From Variovorax sp. EL159 (GTDB lineage: Bacteria > Pseudomonadota > Gammaproteobacteria > Burkholderiales > Burkholderiaceae_C), in the NCBI RefSeq assembly GCF_900100965.1, contig NZ_FMUJ01000012.1:33724-97723 (forward strand): DNA of 64,000 nucleotides, read 5' to 3'. Numbering within the stretch: the stretch's first letter is position 1; every line of letters starts with the position of its first letter. This document shows, in pieces, positions 56,845 through 64,000 of this stretch. The translations under genes were made by a program, and so were the position numbers. The notes below the pieces were generated by a model. That model was not told where the DNA came from and made no database searches. It saw nothing but the letters and a program-made list of their open reading frames with translations.

Positions 56845-57699
56845 TCAGCGCAAACCGGCAGCGTGCCCGGTTGCCTCGGGGTTGAGCACGAAGTCGAAAT
56901 CGAGCCGCCAGCGGCCGTTGTCCTGCAGCTTCCACGGCGCCACCAGCGACTGGCGCACCGCGAACACCGCGTCGGAATCGAGCCACTGGTCGCCCTCGCG
57001 AAACACATGGGTGATGAGCCGCTCGTAGCCCGGCGCCTCGATCTTGAAATGCAGGTGCGCGGGCCGCCACGGATGGCGTTCGGTCGCGCGCAGCAGGTCG
57101 CCCACCGGCCCGTCGACCGGGATCGGGTAGGCCTCGGCCAGCACGCTGCGAAAGTGCAGCGAACCGTCGGCATCGGTGTGCAGGCGGCCGCGGTTCTCGG
57201 CGTGGTCCAGCCCCTCGTGCTGCACGTCGTAGTGGCCGCCCTCGTCGGCCTGCCACACGTCGACCACCGCGCCGGGCACGGGCTCGCCACCGAGGCCGCG
57301 CACCGTCGCATGCACGTCGCAGGGGGCTCCGCTGGCACCGTTGGCCACGTCGGCGCCGTTTTCGTATTCGGGTGCGCCCTCGAAATAGAACGGGCCGAAC
57401 ACGGTGGCCTCGGTACAACCGGCCGGCTTGTCGTTGTTCATCGCGATGGTGAGCATCGACAGGCCCAGCACGTCCGACAGCAGGATGAACTCCTGGCGCT
57501 TGTCGTCGCACTTCTGGCCGGTGGCCGTCAGGAACTGGATGCCCTGGAACCATTCGGCCTCGGTGAGCTTCACCTCGCGCGCGAAGGCGTGCAGGTGCTG
57601 CACCAGGCTGGTCAGGATCTCGTGCAGGCGCGGATCGGGCGTGTCGGCAAGGCGTGCGAGCACGGCCTGCGTGATGTTGTCCTGGTTGAGGTTGCGCAT
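56845..57699 (-). CDS. Intradiol ring-cleavage dioxygenase (hydroxyquinol/catechol 1,2-dioxygenase type)
   Basis: The 284-residue non-haem Fe(III) enzyme has an N-terminal helical dimer domain and the iron ligands Tyr157 (EGGHYDVQ), Tyr191 (AEAYPIPVDGP), His215 and His217 (WRPAHLHFKI), with spacing as in catechol 1,2-dioxygenase. TVFGPFYFEGAPEYENGADV and VVDVWQADEGGHYD favour the hydroxyquinol 1,2-dioxygenase branch. It opens the ring between the two hydroxyl groups. No maleylacetate reductase or muconate enzyme is nearby. GGAGA lies ten bases before the ATG. Confidence 0.87.
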   Translation of the reverse strand: MRNLNQDNITQAVLARLADTPDPRLHEILTSLVQHLHAFAREVKLTEAEWFQGIQFLTATGQKCDDKRQEFILLSDVLGLSMLTIAMNNDKPAGCTEATVFGPFYFEGAPEYENGADVANGASGAPCDVHATVRGLGGEPVPGAVVDVWQADEGGHYDVQHEGLDHAENRGRLHTDADGSLHFRSVLAEAYPIPVDGPVGDLLRATERHPWRPAHLHFKIEAPGYERLITHVFREGDQWLDSDAVFAVRQSLVAPWKLQDNGRWRLDFDFVLNPEATGHAAGLR

Positions 57700-57877
57700 C
57701 GTGGTGTCTCCGGTTGTCTCGTCAATACGGCGCACTGTAGGCCGCACCTCGCTGTGCTGAAAGCACCAGGGGCGCAAATGATTTTTCCGGCCAGCGGAAC
57801 GGTCGCGGATGAGCGCGTCTGCAAAGAGGGGCTAGGGCACGAACGGCTTGTCGTGCCGCGAGGTCGCCCCCGCCGAC

Positions 57878-58909
57878 TCAACTGCTCTGCCGCACCATCA
57901 ACTCGAAGCCCAGGTCCACCGTGCGCTCGGCCACCGCCTCCGCGCGCATCAGCGCCAGCAGCATGGTGGCCGCGCGCTCGCCGATCGCCTGGCGCGGCGT
58001 GCGCACCGTGGTCAGCGGCGGCAGCATCTGGTCGCTGCCGCCGAGGTCGTTGAAGCCGGCGATCGCCACGCGCTCCGGCACCGGCACGCCGGTGCGCAGC
58101 GCGGCGAGCAACCCGCCCTGAGCAAGGTCGTCGTTGCAATAGAAGATGGCGTCCACGTCGGGATGGCGCGCGAGCAGGTCTTCGAACTGCCGGCCGCCCA
58201 GCGCGATGGAGGTCGGCCCCGGCACGAGCAGCTCGAGCGCCGGATCGTGGCAGCCGGCCGCGCGCAGCGCCTCGCGATAGCCCTCCAGCCGCAGCATCAC
58301 GCGCGGATCGAGCTGGCCCGCGGCATAGGCAATGCGCCGGCGGCCGCGCTGCAGCAGGTGCTGCACGATGGCACGGCCCGCGTCCTGCTGCGAGAACCCC
58401 ACGCTGTGGATGCCGGGCGCGGTCGAGGTTTCCATCAGGTACACGCAGGGCGCGTCGCTGCGCTCGAGCATCCGCAAGGCCGCGGCGCTGCGGTCGAAGC
58501 CGGTGAGCAGCACGCCCGCCGGCCGCTGCGAGAGGTAGCTGCGCAGCAGCGCTTCTTCTTGCGCCGGGTCGTAGTGGGTCACGCCGATGAGCGACTGGAA
58601 GCCGTGCGGCGCCAGCGCGTCCTGCACCGCTTCGAGCAGCTCCACGAAGAGCTGGTTGGTCAGCGACGGGATCAGCACCGCCACGTGCGAGCTGCGGGCC
58701 GAAGCCAGCGCGCGCGCCGCCACGTTGGGCACGTAGCCGAGCTGGTCGACCGCCGCCTGCACGCGGGCCTGCAGCTCGGGCGACACATTGCGCGCGCCGC
58801 GCAGGGCGCGCGACACCGTGATCGGGCTGACGCCTGACACGCGGGCCACGTCATCGAGCGTAACGTGGCTGGAGGAACGGGAGCGAGGGCGCTCGGGGGC
58901 GTCGGCCAT
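57878..58909 (-). CDS. LacI-family repressor of gluconate genes (GntR-like)
   Basis: The 343-residue protein has the LacI helix-turn-helix and hinge (VTLDDVARVSGVSPITVSRAL, then YVPNVAARALASARS) and a type I periplasmic-binding-like sugar domain (HVAVLIPSLTNQLFVELLEA, IFYCNDDLAQGGLLAAL, VAIAGFNDLGGSDQMLPPLT). It is divergent from a GntP permease and gluconokinase and the gap holds three palindromes of the LacI type. It should repress itself and those genes until gluconate or 6-phosphogluconate is bound. Confidence 0.9.
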   Translation of the reverse strand: MADAPERPRSRSSSHVTLDDVARVSGVSPITVSRALRGARNVSPELQARVQAAVDQLGYVPNVAARALASARSSHVAVLIPSLTNQLFVELLEAVQDALAPHGFQSLIGVTHYDPAQEEALLRSYLSQRPAGVLLTGFDRSAAALRMLERSDAPCVYLMETSTAPGIHSVGFSQQDAGRAIVQHLLQRGRRRIAYAAGQLDPRVMLRLEGYREALRAAGCHDPALELLVPGPTSIALGGRQFEDLLARHPDVDAIFYCNDDLAQGGLLAALRTGVPVPERVAIAGFNDLGGSDQMLPPLTTVRTPRQAIGERAATMLLALMRAEAVAERTVDLGFELMVRQSS

Positions 58910-58947
58910 GGGCTATGAGATCTAAGGGTTAGTACCAAGATTGGATT

Positions 58948-58961
58948 GGACAGCGCTGTCC
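58948..58961. promoter_or_regulatory. Gluconate operator 1
   Basis: Perfect 14-base palindrome GGACAGCGCTGTCC with a central CG, 39 bases upstream of the LacI-type start. One of three copies of a GGAYAGCGCTRTCC motif in the divergent gap. Confidence 0.8.
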
Positions 58962-58963
58962 TA

Positions 58964-58977
58964 GGATAGCGCTGTCC
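58964..58977. promoter_or_regulatory. Gluconate operator 2
   Basis: GGATAGCGCTGTCC, one base different in each comparison with copies 1 and 3. Its centre is 16 bases from copy 1, about one and a half helical turns. Confidence 0.75.
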
Positions 58978-59039
58978 AGCCCTCTGGCCGATTCGGAAAA
59001 ACCCGAGCGCGCCAAAGAGCTGGTTTTTTTGGATTGTGC

Positions 59040-59055
59040 GGGATAGCGCTATCCC
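59040..59055. promoter_or_regulatory. Gluconate operator 3
   Basis: Perfect 16-base palindrome GGGATAGCGCTATCCC, 50 bases before the permease ATG and 77 bases from operator 2 centre to centre. It is placed to control the permease-kinase transcript. Confidence 0.8.
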
Positions 59056-59105
59056 ATTCATCAATCACCAGCCGCCTTCGCAGCGCCTGGATTCAGGAGA
59101 CACAC

Positions 59106-60458
59106 ATGTTCGGAATGAGCAAAGAGGTTTTTCTGCTCGTCGACGCCCTGGTGGCGATCCTCGGGCTGATCCTTCTGATCACGCGCTGGCGCGTGCACCC
59201 CTTCATCGCGCTGACGCTGGCCGCGGGCTTCCTGGGCCTGACCTCGGGCATGCCGGTGGAGCTGGTGATGAAGTCCTTCCAGGACGGCTTCGGCGGCGTG
59301 CTGGGCTTCGTGGGCATCGTACTGGGCCTGGGCACCATGCTCGGCAAGATGATGGCCGAGTCGGGCGGCGCCGACCGCATCGCGCGCACGCTGATCGACG
59401 CCTTCGGCAAGGAGCGCGTGCACTGGGCCATGATGTTCGCGGCCTTCCTGGTCGGCATTCCGCTCTTCTTCGAGATCGGCTTCGTGCTGCTCATTCCGCT
59501 GGTGTTCATCGTGGCGCGGCGCACCGGCGTGTCGCTGATCCGCATCGGCATCCCGCTGCTGGCCGGCCTGTCGGTGGTGCACGGCCTGGTGCCACCACAC
59601 CCGGGGCCGCTCTTGGCCATCGGCGTGTTCGGTGCCGACATCGGCAAGACCATCTTCTACGGCCTCATCGTCGGCCTGCCCACCGCGATGATCGCGGGTC
59701 CGATCTTCGGCAAGTTCATCTCGAAGTACGTGCCGGGCGAGGCCTCGCCCGAGCTGCTGGAACAGTTGGCGCGCGAACCCGAGGCGCGCGAGCTGCCGGG
59801 CTTCGGCATCACGCTCGTCACGGTGCTGCTGCCGGTGGCGCTGATGCTGCTGAAGACCTTCGCCGACGTGGCGCTGGACGACAAGAACATCGTGCGCCAA
59901 TGGATGGACTTCATCGGCCATCCGATCACCGCGCTGCTGGCGGCGCTGCTGCTGTCGCTCTACACCTTCGGCATCGCGCGTGGCTTCAGCAACAAGCAGA
60001 TCATGAAGTTCGTCGACGACAGCCTGGCGCCCACCGCGGCCATCGTGCTGATCATCGGCGCGGGCGGCGGCTTCAAGCAGATGCTGGTGGCCAGCGGGGT
60101 GGGCAACGCGATCGGGCAGATGGCGCTGCATGCGCAGGTCTCGCCGATCCTGCTGGCGTGGCTGGTGGCGGGGGTGATCCGCATCGCCACGGGTTCGGCC
60201 ACGGTCGCCACCATCACCGGCGCGGGCATCGTCGCGCCGCTCGCCACCATGGTGCCGGGCGTGAACCGCGAGCTGCTGGTGCTGGCCACGGGTGCGGGGT
60301 CGCTGATCCTGTCTCACGTCAATGACGCGGGCTTCTGGCTGGTCAAGCAATACTTCAACATGACGGTGGCCGAGACCTTCAAGACCTGGACGGTGATGGA
60401 AACGCTGATCTCGGTCGTGGCCATCGTGCTCATCATGCTGCTGAGCATGGTCGTCTGA
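59106..60458 (+). CDS. Gluconate:H+ symporter, GntP family
   Basis: The 450-residue permease has about 12-14 helices and GntP signatures: RWRVHPFIALTLAAGFLGL, FGGVLGFVGIVLGLGTMLGK, HGLVPPHPGPLLAIGVFGAD, and ATGAGSLILSHVNDAGFWLV near the C-terminus. It imports gluconate or a related aldonate with protons. The ATG at 59106 follows AGGAGA. It is divergent from the LacI-type repressor and followed by the FGGY kinase after 46 bases. Confidence 0.94.
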   Translation: MFGMSKEVFLLVDALVAILGLILLITRWRVHPFIALTLAAGFLGLTSGMPVELVMKSFQDGFGGVLGFVGIVLGLGTMLGKMMAESGGADRIARTLIDAFGKERVHWAMMFAAFLVGIPLFFEIGFVLLIPLVFIVARRTGVSLIRIGIPLLAGLSVVHGLVPPHPGPLLAIGVFGADIGKTIFYGLIVGLPTAMIAGPIFGKFISKYVPGEASPELLEQLAREPEARELPGFGITLVTVLLPVALMLLKTFADVALDDKNIVRQWMDFIGHPITALLAALLLSLYTFGIARGFSNKQIMKFVDDSLAPTAAIVLIIGAGGGFKQMLVASGVGNAIGQMALHAQVSPILLAWLVAGVIRIATGSATVATITGAGIVAPLATMVPGVNRELLVLATGAGSLILSHVNDAGFWLVKQYFNMTVAETFKTWTVMETLISVVAIVLIMLLSMVV

Positions 60459-60504
60459 AGGTGACCGCATGAACAAGATCGCATAAGCGAAGGAGACCGA
60501 AGCC

Positions 60505-62064
60505 ATGGGCCGCATCGTCATCGGGGTCGATATCGGAACCACCAGCACCAAGGCGGTGGCTTTCACGCCGGCCGGGCGCGTGCTGGCGCACGACACCGTC
60601 GAATACCCGCTGCTGCAGCCCGAAGCCGGCGCCGCCGAGCAAGACCCGGAACTGATCTTCCAGGCGGTGCTCACCACCATCGCCGGCTGCGTGAAGCAAA
60701 GCAAGGCGGCACCCGCCGACGTGCTCGCCGTGTCGTTCAGCGCGGCGATGCACAGCCTGATCCTGATCGACGCCGCGGGCAAGCCGCTCACGCGCAGCAT
60801 CACCTGGGCCGACCACCGCGCGTCGGCGTGGGCCAAGCGCATTCGCGACGAATGGGACGGCGATGCGATCTACCGCCGCACCGGCACGCCGATCCATCCG
60901 ATGTCGCCGCTGGCCAAGTTGGTGTGGCTGCGCCACGAGCGCGCCGAACTCTTCGCAAGCGCGGCGCGCTTCGTCGGCATCAAGGAGTACGTGTTCTTCC
61001 GCCTCTTCGGCCAATGGCAGGTCGACCATTCGATCGCCTCGGCCACGGGGCTCTTCAACATCGAGCGGCTCGACTGGGACGAAGGCGCGCTCGCGCTCGC
61101 CGGCGTGCGCGCCGAGCAACTGCCGCGCCCGGTGCCGACCACCTGGCACATCGAAGGCCTGCCGAGCGACGTCGCGGCACAGCTGGGCCTTGCAACGGAC
61201 ACGCCCTTCGTGATCGGCGCCAACGACGGCGTGCTCTCCAACCTCGGCGTGAACGCGGTGGCCCCTGGCGAAGTGGCCGTGACCATCGGCACCAGCGGCG
61301 CGATGCGCACCGTGGTCGACCACCCGATGACCGACCCCGAAGGCCGCACCTTCTGCTACGCGCTCGCCGAGCGCCGCTGGGTCGTCGGCGGGCCGGTGAA
61401 CAACGGCGGCATCATCCTGCGCTGGGTGCGCGACGAGTTCGCCTCGGCCGAAGCCGAGACCGCCAAGCGCCTGGGCATCGACACCTACGAGGTGCTCACG
61501 CGCATCGCCGAGCGCGTGTCGGCCGGCTCCGAGGGGCTGGTGTTCCACCCCTTCCTCACCGGCGAACGCGCCCCCTACTGGAACGCCGACCTGCGCGGCT
61601 CCTTCTTCGGGCTGGGCATCCACCACCGCAAGGAGCACATGATCCGCGCGGTGCTCGAGGGCGTGATCTTCAACCTGTACAGCATCCTGCCGGCGGTCGA
61701 GTCGATTGCCGGCCGCAGCGCCCACATCAAGGCCACCGGCGGCTTCGCGCGCTCGGGCATGTGGCGCCAGATGATGGCCGACGTGTTCGACCGCGAAGTG
61801 GTCGTGCCCGAGAGCTTCGAGAGCTCCTGCCTCGGCGCCGCCGTGCTCGGGCTCTATGCGCTGGGCCACGTCGATTCGCTCGACGTGGTCGCGCGCATGG
61901 TCGGCGCCACGCACCGCCACACGCCCAACGCAAAGAACGCCGCGCTGTACCGGCAACTGCTGCCGGTGTACCTCTCGCTGCCGCGCAAGCTCGGCGAGGA
62001 ATACCGGCTGCTCGCCGCGTTCCAGCAGCAGACAGCGGTGCCGCAACCGCCCCGCCAAAGCTGA
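60505..62064 (+). CDS. gntK: Gluconokinase, FGGY family
   Basis: The 519-residue kinase has the N-terminal phosphate-binding GVDIGTTSTKAVAF (Asp9, Thr12-Lys16), SFSAAMHSLILID, ITWADHRASAW, and the second-domain VTIGTSGAMRT and IKATGGFARSGMW. This is the Bacillus-type FGGY gluconokinase, not the P-loop type of E. coli. It makes 6-phosphogluconate for the Entner-Doudoroff or pentose phosphate route. GAAGGAGA lies about 11 bases before the ATG. Other FGGY substrates are possible, but the permease neighbour favours gluconate. Confidence 0.9.
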   Translation: MGRIVIGVDIGTTSTKAVAFTPAGRVLAHDTVEYPLLQPEAGAAEQDPELIFQAVLTTIAGCVKQSKAAPADVLAVSFSAAMHSLILIDAAGKPLTRSITWADHRASAWAKRIRDEWDGDAIYRRTGTPIHPMSPLAKLVWLRHERAELFASAARFVGIKEYVFFRLFGQWQVDHSIASATGLFNIERLDWDEGALALAGVRAEQLPRPVPTTWHIEGLPSDVAAQLGLATDTPFVIGANDGVLSNLGVNAVAPGEVAVTIGTSGAMRTVVDHPMTDPEGRTFCYALAERRWVVGGPVNNGGIILRWVRDEFASAEAETAKRLGIDTYEVLTRIAERVSAGSEGLVFHPFLTGERAPYWNADLRGSFFGLGIHHRKEHMIRAVLEGVIFNLYSILPAVESIAGRSAHIKATGGFARSGMWRQMMADVFDREVVVPESFESSCLGAAVLGLYALGHVDSLDVVARMVGATHRHTPNAKNAALYRQLLPVYLSLPRKLGEEYRLLAAFQQQTAVPQPPRQS

Positions 62065-62240
62065 TGCCCTCCCCTTCCCCTTCCTTCGACTGATTGAAGT
62101 TGATGCCCGCTGGAGAACTGGTCTTGCTGAACACGATGCCGCTGGCCTCCATGCCCATCTCCCGCTTGCATGCGAAGGCTGCGCTGCGCACGCCGCGCGG
62201 TCCGCACGGCATCGACCCGACCGCACGGCGCGGCGGACCC

Positions 62241-63131
62241 ATGCCTGCGGCGACCGTCCAGGCCGACGCGCTCGATTCCAGCGCCACAGTCCACTGCGAA
62301 GCGGCCGCCGTGTTCTCGGCCCGCAGGCACGATCCCGCAAGTTGCCTGCACGACCATGAGCTGCATCTGATCGGCGCCATGCCCGCGCGCCTGAGACTGG
62401 GCAGCGGCGCGGACGAAGAAACGTACAGCTTCGCGCCCGGCACCGTCGTTCTTCTAGGCCCCCGGTTGCCCCGCAGCCTTGCCTTCGAGCACCGCGTGCC
62501 GCCCATCGGCACCCCGGATGGCCTCGTGCTGCGCTTCAGCGACGAACCGCTGCGCCGCGGCATGGCGCTCTTTCCGGAACTTGGCGATGTCGGGCCGCTG
62601 CTGGCCCGCGCACGGCAAGGTGTGCAGTTCGTCGGGCTCGGCATGGACACGCGCGCGCGGCTGCGACGCATCGAGACGCTGAACGGACTCGCGCGCTTCG
62701 CCGAATTCACCGCGCTGCTGAACGAGCTTGCGCAATGGACCGACTATCACCTGCTCGCTGGTGCCGTCCTTGCCGATGAAACCTTCGACGAAAGCGGTCG
62801 TGCGCTGCGCATCCACAAGGCCATCGACCACATCCGCGACAACTACGCTGACGAACTCTCGCTCGCCGAAGTCGGCGCGATCATCGGCATGCGCGAGAAC
62901 GCCTTTTCACGCTGCTTTCGCCGCACCACCGGCCAGACCTTCACCGATTTCGTGATCGGCCTGCGCGTGGCAAAGGCCTGCCGCCTGCTGGCGTCGACGC
63001 GGCAGCAGGTGAGCAGCATCTGCTACGAGGTGGGGTTCAACAACATCTCGAATTTCAACCGACATTTCCGAAGGATCAAGGGGATGACGCCGGGGGAGTT
63101 TCGGGCGGGGTGCTTGCGGGGTGTTGGGTGA
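62241..63131 (+). CDS. AraC-family transcriptional regulator
   Basis: The protein (296 residues from the chosen ATG) has an N-terminal cupin-like part (LHDHELHLIGAMPARLRLGSG, SFAPGTVVLLGPRLPRSLAF) and a C-terminal double helix-turn-helix with LSLAEVGAIIGMRENAFSRC and ICYEVGFNNISNFNRHFRRI. Upstream in-frame starts (62103 and a TTG at 62094) add 46-49 residues of unlikely composition, so 62241 is preferred. It follows the gluconokinase on the same strand and may regulate sugar-acid use. Target unknown. Confidence 0.85.
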   Translation: MPAATVQADALDSSATVHCEAAAVFSARRHDPASCLHDHELHLIGAMPARLRLGSGADEETYSFAPGTVVLLGPRLPRSLAFEHRVPPIGTPDGLVLRFSDEPLRRGMALFPELGDVGPLLARARQGVQFVGLGMDTRARLRRIETLNGLARFAEFTALLNELAQWTDYHLLAGAVLADETFDESGRALRIHKAIDHIRDNYADELSLAEVGAIIGMRENAFSRCFRRTTGQTFTDFVIGLRVAKACRLLASTRQQVSSICYEVGFNNISNFNRHFRRIKGMTPGEFRAGCLRGVG

Positions 63132-63214
63132 GAGAGCGCGAACCGCACGAACGTATGCGTGGCCGATGCGCTCGCCGAACGCCGCACGCTGGCTGGGCAG
63201 CTTGATGCGGGGTG

Positions 63215-63240
63215 GAAGGACGGACGAGGCGCCGTCCTTC
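63215..63240. terminator. Probable hairpin terminator between AraC and TpsB genes
   Basis: A perfect 9-base-pair stem GAAGGACGG/CCGTCCTTC (63215-63223 and 63232-63240) with an 8-base loop lies in the 192-base gap between convergent genes. The T-run is poor on both strands, so efficiency is uncertain. Nothing else is seen in this gap. Confidence 0.5.
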
Positions 63241-63323
63241 TTGCGCGGGCTCGCTGTGCTGTGCGCTCCTCTTGAATTCTCCCTGCGCCGTTATTGCTGC
63301 CAGGAAGGAGTCTGAGAAGGATT

Positions 63324-64000
63324 TCAGAAGCTCGCGTTGAGATTGAAGCCCAGCGTGACCTTCGCCGTGCGATAGCCCTCGGGCTTGCTGATAGGCGCGC
63401 CGACGAAGAAGTCGTAGCTCAGCTTGGTCCACTGCCCCCGCACACCGATGACAGCACCCGCCAGGCTTCGCCCCAGAAGATTGACGGTGGAGCGACCGCC
63501 CACGCGGCCATAGTCCATGCCTACATAAAGCTCCGCGCCGCTCTGGCCCATCGCCCAGCCGATGTCATTGCGCAGCAGCCAGCCACGCTCACCCAACAGG
63601 CTCGTCTCGCCATCGAAGCCACGCACCGTGTAGCGCCCGCCGATGGCAAAGCGGTCTTGCGGCGTCAGCGGCGTGCGATTCCACTGCGCCCGGATCAGAC
63701 CGGAGTAGCGCAGCTTCTGCTCGCCGAGCTTGAACGGCGCATTCAGGCTGATGTCGGCGGTGTAGAGCTTCAGGCGCGAGGTGCCCTCCAGAAACGGACT
63801 GTTCCCGTTACGGTAGGCCAGTTCTTCAGGCCCCGTCTTTGCACCGAAGCCTCCCGTGCCGCGCTTGTAGGCCAGCGTGCCCTCGAGCGTTGCATCGCCG
63901 ATGAACTCCTTGTGGTTCAGGCTGAACTCCAGGCCTCCGACCACGCGGTGTTGCACCTCGACCTCGGTGTCATCCACGAAGTTGCGTGACTCGCGACGCC
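63324..64000 (-). CDS. C-terminal part of a two-partner secretion transporter (FhaC/ShlB/CdiB family), cut by the edge
   Basis: About 225 residues are visible, open to the window end (frame continues upstream as RESRNFVDDTEVEVQHR). It is the C-terminal beta-barrel of a TpsB outer-membrane transporter: the VRGF motif is present in FAIGGRYTVRGFDGET, followed by LLGERGWLLRNDIGWAM, and the last residue is Phe (FNLNASF), the usual outer-membrane protein end. POTRA domains and signal are outside the window. It exports a large TpsA protein, such as a filamentous haemagglutinin or contact-dependent toxin. Confidence 0.92.
   Translation of the reverse strand, partial: RRESRNFVDDTEVEVQHRVVGGLEFSLNHKEFIGDATLEGTLAYKRGTGGFGAKTGPEELAYRNGNSPFLEGTSRLKLYTADISLNAPFKLGEQKLRYSGLIRAQWNRTPLTPQDRFAIGGRYTVRGFDGETSLLGERGWLLRNDIGWAMGQSGAELYVGMDYGRVGGRSTVNLLGRSLAGAVIGVRGQWTKLSYDFFVGAPISKPEGYRTAKVTLGFNLNASF

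Noticed and set aside
1..64000. Search for tRNA, rRNA, CRISPR arrays, insertion sequences, phage genes and toxin-antitoxin pairs
   Set aside because: No cloverleaf ending in CCA, spaced direct-repeat array, transposase or integrase motif, or terminal inverted repeat pair was recognised by reading; a tRNAscan or IS search could still find weak cases.

Overview
The window reads as a stretch of high-GC chromosome from a betaproteobacterium of the order Burkholderiales, most likely family Comamonadaceae and close to Variovorax. This is inferred from gene content only: an aa3-type cytochrome oxidase locus with the small Burkholderiales accessory proteins (DUF2970, DUF2909, DUF2244, a 38-residue assembly peptide), rpoH with a CIRCE operator, and the style of the FhaC-like partner at the right edge. 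No rRNA, tRNA, CRISPR array, insertion sequence or prophage was seen.

Left part (1-16.5 kb). A truncated secreted protein and a LysR regulator are divergent. A minus-strand run rsmD-coaD-pxpB-pxpC-pxpA joins 16S rRNA methylation and coenzyme A synthesis to 5-oxoproline cleavage. The amino-acid exporter argO is divergent from its activator argP. An active/inactive pair of M16 peptidases is divergent from ftsY. Then come a lipoprotein built from five ~50-residue repeats, a hybrid histidine kinase with a NarL-type regulator, an Mpo1-like membrane protein, and rpoH behind a perfect CIRCE element.

Respiratory part (16.5-27.4 kb). Two minus-strand blocks encode the oxidase and its assembly. One is DUF2244-ctaC-ctaD-small peptide-ctaG-DUF2970-ctaE. 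The other is SURF1, a second SCO-like protein, ctaA, ctaB, sco1 and an AlkC-like gene. A strong bidirectional terminator and a plus-strand DUF2909 gene separate them.

Middle part (27.5-38.3 kb). This is mixed housekeeping: a BioC-like methyltransferase with a degraded SAM motif, comF, trmL, a DUF4148-like peptide, a MaoC hydratase, a ParA-like ATPase, a KefF-like oxidoreductase with KefC, an OmpR-type two-component pair, and a DUF4874/DUF4832 lipoprotein.

Catabolic part (38.3-51.7 kb). A co-oriented cluster with one divergent gene appears to encode uptake and CoA-dependent beta-oxidative side-chain removal of hydroxycinnamates such as ferulate or p-coumarate. It has a ketoacyl-CoA hydrolase-type amidohydrolase, a crotonase keeping both catalytic glutamates, feruloyl-CoA synthetase, an SDR dehydrogenase, an ABC importer with a fused permease-ATPase, a tannase/feruloyl-esterase lipoprotein, an acyl-CoA dehydrogenase and a MarR regulator. 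A sigma70-like promoter overlapped by an inverted repeat lies in the divergent gap. This is the most notable system in the window.

Right part (51.7-64 kb). A TetR regulator with paired operators faces a VOC-SRPBCC-VOC-MFS-DUF1428 series. A TauE exporter and an intradiol dioxygenase follow. A gluconate module (LacI-type repressor, GntP permease, FGGY gluconokinase) carries three near-identical palindromic operators. An AraC regulator and the C-terminal part of a TpsB/FhaC-type outer-membrane transporter end the window.
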